From NCBI RefSeq assembly GCF_000002995.4, contig NW_025062479.1:1313221-1377220 (forward strand): a DNA stretch of 64,000 nucleotides, written 5' to 3'. The DNA is from Brugia malayi. Its lineage: Eukaryota; Nematoda; Chromadorea; Rhabditida; Onchocercidae. The notes beneath the pieces were generated by a model. That model was not told the origin of the DNA, did no database searches, and saw only the letters and a program-made list of their open reading frames with translations. A program made the translations under genes and the position numbers. Shown here in pieces: positions 14,601 through 25,358 of the stretch; position 1 is the first letter of the stretch; each line of letters opens with the position of its first letter.

Positions 14601-15561
14601 GTGATTAGATATACTCAAATGTTTGGTTAGAAATTATTCAAAGTCCAAACGTTATAAATTATAATGAATTGTCTCTTCCAAAAAAAAAAAAAAAAAAAAA
14701 TAAAGAAAAAAGTGCATTATTATAGTAATATTTCGAAGTGCAAACAGTTCACAATTTTATATTTGACTTCACATCAAAATAGCATATGGTCAAGTTTGGC
14801 ATGCGTGAGGAGAGAAAAACAGGTAACGTTGAATTTCAGGACACTTTCACTTAAGTCATAGCAATGACGATGATTTTTATGACATTGTTATATTTTAATC
14901 TTGAAGAAATAATAAAAATATTGAAAACTAACTCCTAGCGAATAGCTATAAATGGCTTGACGTTCGTCATCGGATAGTCCATCTTTAGATATTGCCATCT
15001 TCTCTGAAAATTGTAAATACACTAAATAATTGAAATACTCACAATACTTAATTCACTATCAATATATGGAAGTTTTTAGAATTTTTCAAACAAAAATCGC
15101 TGAGATTCAAAGATAATCTAGAACTCTGTAATCGAATTAAATTAATTTCTAATCAAATTCAGAAAGTTTACAAAAAAAAAAGAAAAAAAAAAAACTAATT
15201 GTAAATTCATTTAAAAAGGAGAAACTTCTAGAATGAATTGATCAACTTCATCATTTAATCAAAAAAAGTCATCGGTGATAACATAAGAAATAGTCTATTT
15301 GATACCATAAATGTTATTCTCATTTATGATAGCTATACATTGCTGATCTTAGCAAATCTTATGATACCGCGTGCCATACTGATAATTCCGTAATCCTTTT
15401 CCAAATCTTCCTGTACTTTTCTGGAAAATTTTTAATTTCTCATGTAAAGCAAAAAAAACAAAAAAAAAAAAAAAAAATTGCATTTCATTTCTTATTTTCT
15501 TGCTTGTATGGCAATTAATTTTACCATACAGCTAGTTGGCTTCCTGGTTTCCATTCCTTTC

Positions 15562-15596
<35 letters not shown>

Positions 15597-17741
15597 ATAA
15601 GTTAGAGTTTTAAAAAATCAGAAGATTGCTGATCGAAAAAATTTTAAATAGATTTGCCACTGACAAATCATTTTCATAATGTTCAGATTTACAGGAAGTA
15701 TAAATTGATTTGCTGAAATGTTTACTTTAAATACTGTTCAAAAAATAGTTCCATAAAAGTATTTAAAAATATTTACAATTATTAAGAAATAAAATTTAAC
15801 CAGTAATTGTTTTCCAGAATATTTTAGAATCGATGAATATCACAATTGTGTGCTAAATTTCAACCTGCTGGATGCTTTTTTAAATTTAACCAAAATGCCA
15901 GATAAACGTAATTTACAATCATTCGTTTATCATTTTGCATATATTTCTTTTTTGTTTATATTTGATTATAGTAACTGCACATTTAGTAGTTCGAATCAAT
16001 TTTCAAGCTTATCTTTCAACTTATTTAACCTAATAACAAAAACTTAAAGTAATTTTAAAGCTATACTAACTTTGTTAAACTCATTTATCCCTATGACATA
16101 AAATTTATAATTTGCATAATTTATCATAAAACTTTGTTGTTCTTTGTTTTGTGGAATTTTTTGTAACCATTGAAATTATGGAAAAATTTTTAGATTTTAA
16201 CAGTGACAAGATGCTTATTATACTCACTAATATTCTTTTTTATTTTTTTTTAACCTGTCTTTCATAAAAACTCTACATAGTTCCTCTAAATAAGGCTTAC
16301 AGTAGTGATTTCGATTAATCTATTTACTAATGATCCGGATTACTCATCCGGATCATTAGTAAATATCAAAGTTAATATCTTTGTTATCTGCAAAAAGTAA
16401 CATATACATTTCACTATACTGTGATAACATCTAACTCTTATCAGTGATCACAACAGGATGAAGAGATTATGTTTAATTTTAACAAAAGTTTCAATATGAT
16501 TGGGAAACTAATGGGAAATTTAACCAAAAGCATTTTCATCTAGAATTGTCTATAATATCGTGATGTATTTTATATTTGCTGTGAAATAAATGACAAATGC
16601 GTAAAGCATAAAATGATCAGCTCAAGAAGTTTATTTTTCAGGTGTATATTTCTTATTACATAATTGTTTGGTAAAAATTTCTAAATGAAAAAAAAAAAAA
16701 AAAAAAGGAAAAAAAAAGAAGAGAAAAAGAACTAAATGAATAATTGAAAAAAGAAGAAAAGAACGGATGAATAATTTAAAGCAAAGGACATTATGAAGTA
16801 TTTTATTTTTATTTTCCAAAATAATAAGATTGATATGCTCGTTACTTTATATAAATAACAGCATTTCAAATTATCTGTACATCAGAATTTCAACAAGCAG
16901 AAATCATTATTATTTATTAATTTGTATGTTAGATTTTATTAAATTTTATCAGTACTAAATGCAATTTAAAAAAATTTTTATTTAATAATATTATGAAATG
17001 CTGGTTTTCTTCTTTTGATCATAACATATATCTGATATTATGAATTATTATCTAACAGATTACAACACGCAGAATTTTTTCTTTTCCCAATTTAAGTGAA
17101 AAATATTTTTTTTTTTTTTTTTAAACAAAATTAAGCAAAATTTTAAGCCATATGTAATGCAGAAGAGTTAGAAATACAAATTCATTGATAATACATTATT
17201 GTATGAATCGATACTAATTTGCTTCATCAGCTCAATAATTGTTTAGTTTTTGAAATTGAAATTGAAGTTTGATATAAATCTTGAACTATATCACATGCGC
17301 AATAAAAAAAACACTGATAAGGATGCATATCACTGTTGTTATCATTTTTTCTATTCCATCATCTTTCATCTTTCATTGATATGCTCGAGCGAATCGTTGA
17401 ATAAAATCTAAAATTATCTCAAAGATATCATGACCTTATTGATAAAAATGCTTTATTTAATAACAAAAAGATAAATAATAAATTAATCATAATTTCTGAG
17501 TTTTTTTGTTCATCCAAAATTTACTCCAAAATATTATTGATTTTATGCCATGAAACTTCTCTTAATAAATAATTTCGTGCATTTATTGTAAAAAAAAAAA
17601 AAAAAATTTCTTTCATTGAGATAAATAATTTATGGATTATCAGTTAGTATAAATGACGACAAAATACTAAATAATTACATTTGAAACTTTGCTAACTGTT
17701 GGAGTATCACAGATTCTATTTCCAACAAAGTTTGTAAAGCA
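11636..17741 (-). CDS. Unrecognised multi-exon gene (last exons)
   Basis: Four minus-strand exons join in one frame: 17697-17741, 15368-15420, 14933-15003 and 11636-11896, ending in TAA at 11636-11638. Every junction uses GT-AG and the phases agree (2, 1, 0). The joined product reads LQTLLEIESVILQQ, then VQEDLEKDYGIISMARE, then KMAISKDGLSDDERQAIYSY, then HDYAATLREINRCRLALRKK, ending NNFELLEDL. It is charged and probably helical or coiled-coil. I do not recognise the family. The 5' part is missing and probably lies upstream of 17.7 kb. The long open frame at 12267-13025 is an alternative or additional exon that joins the last exon in phase but does not join 14933-15003 in phase with its best acceptor. 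The last exon could also be split by a GT at 11758. Phase agreement over short AT-rich exons is the main support. Confidence 0.5.
12267..13025 (-). CDS. 253-codon exon, hydrophilic, unknown function
   Basis: This is the longest uninterrupted frame in the left third of the window. It begins at an ATG at 13023-13025 and runs to a strong donor (GTATGT, 12266-12261) in phase 0, which fits the acceptor of the exon 11636-11896. The product is Ser/Arg/Asn/Gln-rich, contains several scattered Cys and no membrane segment, and looks disordered. The same ATG overlaps a TTTTCAG acceptor (exon would start at 13016), so it could be an internal exon needing a phase-1 upstream exon. An ATAAG acceptor just downstream would restore phase with 14933-15003. 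I cannot decide between a separate first exon and an internal exon. No known domain is seen. Confidence 0.5.
14244..14297. repeat. Pair of 23-bp direct repeats rich in ACGT/GTAC
   Basis: Two exact copies (14244-14266 and 14275-14297) with a 31-base period. Each contains AGCGTAATCATATACGTACG, and the stretch between them is TACGT-like too. ACGTAC is self-complementary in part, so each copy could bind a dimeric factor. It lies upstream of the long exon at 12267-13025 in its own orientation. Confidence 0.8.
16321..16365. repeat. Perfect 20-bp inverted repeat, 5-nt loop
   Basis: Arms 16321-16340 and 16346-16365 are exact reverse complements around TACTC. The inner arm contains AATGATCCGGAT. It sits inside an intron of the minus-strand gene at 11.6-17.7 kb. 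The AATGATCCG word recurs in the palindrome at 59236-59271. Confidence 0.9.
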
Positions 17742-19902
17742 CTTTACTCAAATAATGATTAACCCATAACATTGCCTGAATGATATTTATTCACTTGAAG
17801 TGCTTGAAGAGCACTTAACTAACCTACATATTTATTTGTTATGCTAAATTTTAGCTGCTAATTTTGTTCCAGTATTTTAGAGTTGAATTTTTATTGGCAA
17901 AAACATAATTTTCGTAATTAATCCTTTTTAGATTCAAAACATTGCGATACTAAATATTTTCTTTAATTTCATTTCAATAATAATAAACCAAAAAATTAAT
18001 AGCTGAAAAATTTGATTATTTAATTTTTATCAATATACTATTGCTTATTAAAATTTTAACGATAAGATATTCTGAATGCGAAAAAATTTTCAACGAAACT
18101 ATAATGGGTTGCACGGCAACCGTTTGTATATCTTGCTAATAACATAGGTAAATTTCGTTAAGTTTTCTTCTATTATCTATCAAAAAATAAAAAGTATTTG
18201 TTTCTTTGGGCTTCAAAATATGATATGTATGTTATATTATGATAACAATCATATTAAAAGATAAAAAAGAAAATTTAAATAAATAATGATCAGATAAGGT
18301 CAATTATAAGATTAATCACTCGAAGAGTAATAGATTTATTAGTAAATTTATATACCATAAGATAAAAAATGATTTGTATGGTACAATTATTTTGCAGATA
18401 GTTATTGAAAGAATTGAAAAGAAATATAAAATGAAACGAATCAAATTGTTGTAAATTTTATGCTAAAAAATAATATGAATTATATAATTAAAATCACTGT
18501 TGAACTGAGCTATGTGTATGTTTTAAAATTTTAGACTATGCATTGATTTTGATGCTTAAATTTTAGATTATTTTAGATAATTCGGAAATTGTGAAAATTT
18601 CAGGCAATGGAAAAATACGAGAAAAAAGATAGCTATAGAATACTAATGATATTATTTGAAACGAAAAAAAAAATGATAAAATTGTACTAAATTAATCGTT
18701 TAAAGGCTTACTTCATATTTTATTTTCATTAATTTGTTTAAAATTTTAGTTTTTTTTTTTTTTTTTTTTTATTCCTTTAGTAAAGGTTGCATGATGTAAT
18801 TCTATGACCCTAAAATTTAAAGGGAGTTGAAAGCAAATAAAAAGGCCAATAATACAATTGGGCTAAGAGTAATAAGTATTATCAGATATTTGTTTGCTAA
18901 AATTTTCACCCTTAGGATATACTTTTTTCATTTAGATTGTAGTAAATGTTAAATTTAACTAATTTTAGCTCTACATGTTCTTTAAAAAAATGATTAGAAT
19001 ATTAATGAAAATTCGTTATTACTTCAATTTCTCATTTTTTCTTTATTAGTTGAACTTGTTGTTGTTTTTTTTTTTAATAAAAAAAGTATTATCAAGACTT
19101 TTTTAATAATTCTTTTTTTAAAAAAAAAAAAAAAAAAAAATGATTCCTAACTATTCACATTTTATTGGAATTAAACAAATTTTTAAACCAACGAAAAAGG
19201 AAAAAAGAATATTTGCTGCTCTTCAATTATATTCAAAATTTATTGTTATATGACTTATTGTCAACAAAAAATAATCACTAAGAATATTTCAATTTTTTAT
19301 CACTGTACTTTTTTATTATTGTTAAAATTTTCATTAAACTAAGAAATATGGAAGAACAAGATAATACTTATTGCTTTCATTTTGTAGAAAGTTTCGTCTT
19401 TGTTAACTGTTAATTATCATTTATTTGTCGAATTTAACATAAATAATTAACAGGAAATATTTTAATTTCCAAAATAAATGTAATTCATGCAATGTTTGAA
19501 AGAAATAATTTTATCTATTAAATTGTAACAGATACGATGATGAGATATGTGGGATATACTTAAGATTCATTAAACTTATTTAGTGTCATAATTAGAATGT
19601 AAAATGCAAATTCCTAATTAACATATTTCATCAAATTTTTTTTTTAGCAAAACAATAATGCTAACGATGTGTGATGATTTGCATGTAAATGAAATTAATT
19701 ACAAATACCATAGTGATGAGAATAATATTAGAATCAAAATGCTACAAGTGAGCCATTTAGATCATATGACGTGATTAAGATAAGCATTTTTCTTTTTTCA
19801 CTATTGCTATAATAATTTTTTAATAAATTTGATGAATTTCGTTCGAAAATTTTCAAATAATCAACTAACTAATGAAATAGTTTTTTAATTTTCACCTCCT
19901 TG

Positions 19903-19958
<56 letters not shown>

Positions 19959-22063
19959 TTATCGAATAAATTTTATTCTAGAATAATTATGCAGTTACTC
20001 TAATGATCAAATAATTATTTGTTTTTTGATCATTTTTGATTCAATATATTTTTAATTGAATGATTTTTTCTGTTACCGGTCTAGTTGTTATCGAAAGTTT
20101 TATTTTATAATAGTTCAAGTGATTCTTCTATATCAGTTAATTTATAACTTATTATTTATCCTCGGAAAAAATCATCACACTAAAAAGCTTCAAACGACAA
20201 TTACAAGAGATCAACCTCAATGAGTAGAAATGGAATTGATTTTAAATTTCATAAAAGGTTCTCATTAGTGACGAGTGAATTCTATTTTATTTCAAATCCT
20301 GTTCGCATGGTTTAACAGTAAAAATTGAAAAAACATTTTTCATGATGGAGAAAGTTCATGAAAAATTTTCATGAAAAATTGTTTTACTTTTTAAACCAGT
20401 TTTTTTCAATCTCATTTATAATATTTAAGTAAGAACAATTTGTTCCATCAAAATTGATATTTGGAAATTAATTTTGTGATAAGTATGACAAATTCATAAC
20501 TTCATTTTGCTCACTTCTCTTCTTTCGTTTTTTTTTCCTCAGTTTGATGAGATTTTGTTACTTTGAACTATTTAAATGAAAGGGATTTTTGCATGTTCGT
20601 GTCCATTTAGTTATCACATACATTGCTTGTGAGAATTTAATCATCAATCTCTTTGTGAGATTTATTTAAAATCTAGCATCTTCGAATAATGATGCATTTT
20701 TCCAAGCAAATTTCTTTTCTTTCATTATGAAATTTAATTGGTTGTATATTTTTCACTATTTTGTGATTCATTAAAATTTCTGGCAAATAATTTTGCGCAA
20801 TACAAAAAAAAAAAAAAAAAAAAAAATATGGAAAATTAGACAAATTTTGAACAAATTTAACCAAAATAGTGCAAATTTTCATGAAATTTATATAATTTTT
20901 TCCTAAGTTTAATAGGATTTTTTCATTTATTTCGGAAAGAAAAGTTTTTTCCGCTTATTTTAAGAGAAAAAAGTGAAGAAAAAAGGCGTGATATATTTTT
21001 GTAAATTTAAAACGACGATATATTTTTTATAAGCAGTGAAATGAGTAAGTGCTGCAATTGTTTGTTTTTATTCATTTTTAAGGTAGTGGGAGTAGTAGAT
21101 AGAAGGTAACTAATTGTTTTTATCTACAATCTTAAGGAATTAGAGAAAATAATCCGGAATGATATTAACCTGATGTTGACGCATTTTCAGTTAAGGATTC
21201 ATTTGACAGAATTGTATTCTTATAAAAAAGCAGTTCCAAAAAAAAAAAAGAAATTATTCAGGGAAAAGCTGTCTTTTCAATATTTTCCGCTGTTATGATA
21301 ATCACTTTTGAGTTGACAAGCTTGCTTCTTTTTTTCGTCTCCTCTTATTTATTTATTTTTCCTGAAAATGAAGAGCATAGAGATAAACTTCATAATTTAA
21401 TGGTTTCTTTTAATAAAATTTATCATTGATATATCTAAGTGGAATATGATTTATATTTCTAGTATTGAATCAAACATATTCTTCAAAGATATCGTTAACA
21501 GACATGAAATCATGCAAATATTAAGGATCATTTTGTAGAAAAAATTAATGACAAATCACATATTACCCTTTTAAAAATTTAAATTAATGAAATTTATAGG
21601 AAAATTTTCAAGTAGTATAAGACAATCCAACTTGTTTTCTCTTTTATTTTTTCACTTCAAGAAATTTTCAATTATATTACTGATAAAACTTTGAATACAT
21701 TCTTATGCATCTAAGATAACTCTAACGAATTTTATTTACGACAGTGAACCGTGATTTTCTAGCCTTGTTTTCTTATTACATATTAGCGTTTTTTTTTTTT
21801 TTCAACTAATCTAAACCTATTTCATTGCATAAAGTAAATTTAATTATTTTAAAGCACTGATGTATTCTATGTTCCATTCAACTTCCTACTGATTATCAGT
21901 TTCAGAAATCTGACTTTAACAGATAAAAGTTATAAGTCTGCAATATACTATTTTCCTCAGTATTTCTTCATGCAACTGTTGGATATTATAATGAGATTAT
22001 TGGTTTGCAACAAATTGAATTAATGCTAAAAAAAAAAAAAAAAAAAGAATGTTATGAAAAGAA
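17742..22063. other. Long AT-rich gap without a convincing gene
   Basis: Frames are short and AT-driven. It should contain the upstream exons of the minus-strand gene that reaches 17741, and the promoter of the plus-strand globin starting at 22064, but I cannot place either. Plain A/T runs occur near 18750, 19120 and 20805. Confidence 0.5.
19904..19954. repeat. (AT)n microsatellite, about 51 bases
   Basis: Alternating AT repeat, the longest dinucleotide array in the window. Confidence 0.95.
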
Positions 22064-23971
22064 ATGAATACTGACAAACAAACAAACGATTCATTACCAC
22101 ATCCGTTAACCAATGGTAGCTCAACAACATTTGCTACCGTAAAAGAATTGGCACAAAATATTAATTATTTGTCGATGGATGATCAATCAATTACCATCAA
22201 ACAAACAGAAACAGAACGTAAAGGATGGTTATCTAAAAGTCAACGAATAACAATTGAAAATAGTTGGAAGCGAGCTACTAAGGTATCAAACTTTTCATTC
22301 TTATTAGCTTATGGAAAAAAAAAAAAAATTAAGCAAAGAAAAGAAAAAAATGTAACCATGTTACTGTTCATTTAAATGAATTTTATCACTCTTTAATTCT
22401 TATCTCTAATTCTCATAATTAGATAAAATACTACATCATAAATACATCAATGATAATTACAGACTTATCATCCCTTATCGTCTTTTGAATCTTTAATGTG
22501 TTATTATTAATGATTCCGAATAGAATTTTAATTTCATTAATCTAAAATACTATAGTGTGAAATAAAAATTGTCAGTCTTAAATTTATGACAGCTAAACAG
22601 TTGTAAGTGAAAAAATTCATTTTGTCAAGCACTCAAAAGTGCAATATGTTCGTAAGAATTAAATTAGATATCACCTTCAGGATCTTTATAACTTTTTTTA
22701 GTAAGGAGAGAAAAAAGTAGATGTTAAAGAAGACATGGAGAACAGAAATTCTGCAATGACACAATTGACTTTTTTAAATTAACAAAACATTTGAAAAAAA
22801 AGTGAAAATAAATGGATGAAATTCAGAGCAATGCAAGAGAGCAAGTTGGAATTCAATTATTTGGTCGCATTCTAACTGCACGACCAGAAATGAAGCATTT
22901 ATTTGGTTTACAAAAAATTCCAGAAGGGCGTTTAAAATATGATCCACGTTTTAGACGTCATGCTATTGTTTTTACAAAATCATTCGACTATATTGTTAAA
23001 AATGTTGCTTACAAGGAAAAGTTGGAGCAACATTTCCAGGTTAGTATTTTGTTAATACTATTGTATCTTATTCGTTTGCTTATATATTTGCAAAAAAAAT
23101 CAAGGAATATCGTGTCTATCTTTCAGCTTGACAATAAATGACATAGAATTCTAGGAATTTAAATGAATTTTAAAATGTGTACCTTTTAGGAACATTTGGA
23201 ATAGAATCAGAATATAGTAACGTAATTTGAATCCGGAATACTGAATATATTTAACGACTATATAAAGTAAACTTTCAAATAGGAATAGGGATAAAGATTA
23301 GATAGAGAAGAAAGTGTGAATTTTTGAGAAACAGTATGAAATTTTACACTTCACCAGTATAACGCATAAGATAAAAAAGTGAGAAAATTCATCAAATTAT
23401 CAATTATCAGTTTCATAAAGAATTACAAATGTTATTTCATTGAAAATTCCTCATTCTAGGCACTTGGTGAAAGGCATACAACACTGCAAGGGCGTGGATT
23501 CGATCCAGGATATTGGGATACATTTAATGACTGCATGAGGCAAACCGTCTCACTTTGGGGTAAGGACAAGGATCACAGAACGGCAAACACATGGCACACA
23601 CTGGTAAGAGAGATGCACCTTTTTTTATTACTTTTACGCAACTCGACTAACTCATGAATTTTCGGAATTAAGAAAATCCTTTTCTACACATCTACCATAG
23701 TTTGCAATATAAATTTATTGTGCCTGAAAGTGACCGATCAAACACTGGAATCTATTTGCAGATCTCATTCGTGTTGCAGAACATGAAAATTGGTTTTAAT
23801 CGTGCTAATAGCCGCCATTCTCGTCGCGTATCACGCACACAACACTATCATCACGCCCACCCAACAGGATCCGGCACACGGCAAGGAGTCGATCCAATCC
23901 AATTCTACAAACAATTTTGTCTCCAGCAAAAAAAAAGCAAACGAGGATTACTGCAACTTCCAACAACCTGA
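22064..23971 (+). CDS. Globin, four exons
   Basis: Exons 22064-22282, 22827-23039, 23460-23603 and 23762-23971 join in phase 0 at every GT-AG junction and give about 261 residues. A hydrophilic Ser/Thr-rich N-terminal extension (1-55) is followed by a globin fold: helix A with an ENSW motif, the CD-corner Phe (about F99, in MKHLFGL), a distal-His candidate (H118, in FRRHA), and the proximal His (H150, in LGERHTTL). Helix H ends around ISFVLQNMKIGF in exon 4. The family binds haem and O2; nematodes have many diverged members, often neuronal, so substrate and tissue cannot be named. The C-terminal tail in this frame is basic and His-rich. A second frame through the same exon encodes a hydrophobic segment (see findings). 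No SL-type acceptor is seen near the ATG. The globin identity is firm; the last 50 residues are not. Confidence 0.85.
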
Positions 23972-24095
23972 ACTAATGAATATTCACGTTCTGGATGAGC
24001 CGCTCTTACGAAGTTAACTAGTCACTACGAACTTAACCAAACTCTCAAACACTTTTCCACTTTTTTCTATGGTTGACTAATTTGAAATGATTTTA

Positions 24096-24101
24096 AATAA
24101 A
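24096..24101 (+). promoter_or_regulatory. Candidate polyadenylation signal of the globin gene
   Basis: AATAAA lies about 125 bases after the globin stop codon and before any other plus-strand feature. Such hexamers are common by chance in this AT-rich DNA. Confidence 0.4.
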
Positions 24102-25358
24102 CAAATGAGGGAATGAAGCAACAATTGAAAATTTATGTACTTAAAGACTGACAAGATCAAATTGAGGAAGAAAACGAACACACGCATAAAAATTGTAGGG
24201 CAGATCTTGCAAGGCTGTAGTCCAATAATTCAATGGGATATAACCAAAAAAAAAAAAAAATTATCTAGCATACTACAGAATAAAACCGGGAAGATTATCA
24301 TCCATCATATCATGCTCTAGCTGATTATCAATGACAAGATTAGTGCCCGTATCACGGGTCCTCACTCCGTCAGAAGCTCTTGGTAACTTTGACTTCTTTC
24401 CCTTTTCTTCGAAAAAAATTCACCGGCAAGTCAAAAAAAGAGAAAAAGCAAAGTTGCCTAATAAACTCTTACTCTCTATGTTGATGAAATTTGATGAGCA
24501 GCATAGAAAAACTGAGAAACATAAAATTTGAATGAAACAGTATGTCAAAATGAAAACTGAAACTTATGGGAAATAAGATAGAATATGATATAAAAAGGCC
24601 TGGAACATAATTTCAAAATATATTGACAACATATATAACAGAGCACACAAAAAAGAACTTGGAAAATGAAAACTTCATATAGTTCTTATAAGTCAAAAAC
24701 GATGCTGATCATACTTATCACTACTCAGTGTAGAATAATTTTGAGAGAGATGAGAGAGAGAGAGAAAAAAAAAAAAAAAAAAAAACAGCAGCAGCAGAAG
24801 TAGAAATGAAAGAAGGCTTAGTAAAAAAGGTACAAAATATACAAAATGTAAGAATTGCAACAAAGTTTTAATGTTTTCTAGAAACGTCAATAAAACATAC
24901 CGGAAATTTCCAGGAAGTTAATAAAACATTCCAGAAGACAAATGGGACGAAACAAAAGGGATATCAAATAAAGCGTAGCATCAACGAATATAATGGTTAA
25001 TACGAACTAACAAACAATAAGAAATAATCCATTAGATGGATTATTTCATATCCAAAATACGCCGTTCAAGAGAAGTATCAATGTTTTTGTGTTATAAATT
25101 TCAAAATCAATAAAAATTCAGACTTAAAAAGTTAGCGGAAATGTGATTAACCAGCAAAAATTACATTTAATAATAAACAGGCAATGAGAGCTACGTGTAT
25201 ACATGAATATCTAACATTGCAAATATTTTCTTCAATCGAAATTTGCAAAAAAATAAAAAATAAAAAAATACTGCTTTGAAAATCAAAAGGAAATTTTAAA
25301 ACTGAAGCAGTGAACGATGCAGGCTACCAATATAACAATGCGATGGTAAAAACAATCA
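24102..25358. other. Intergenic region between convergent globin and mask genes
   Basis: About 1.3 kb separates the globin 3' end from the mask stop codon. It holds an AG/A-rich tract at about 24745-24785, a CAG/GAA cluster after it, and a short palindrome at 25021-25047. No coding exon is supported. The mask 3' untranslated region must lie at its right end. Confidence 0.6.
25021..25047. repeat. 12-bp perfect inverted repeat, 3-nt loop
   Basis: GAAATAATCCAT (25021-25032) and ATGGATTATTTC (25036-25047) flank TAG. It is in the gap between the convergent globin and mask genes, where hairpins could take part in 3' end formation. That role is speculation. Confidence 0.8.

Noticed and set aside
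21130..21428. Plus-strand stretch reading ELEKIIRNDINLMLTHFQ, then a hydrophobic stretch in another frame
   Set aside because: The two parts are in different frames across an A run, there is no start or splice partner, and the hydrophobicity can come from T-rich DNA.
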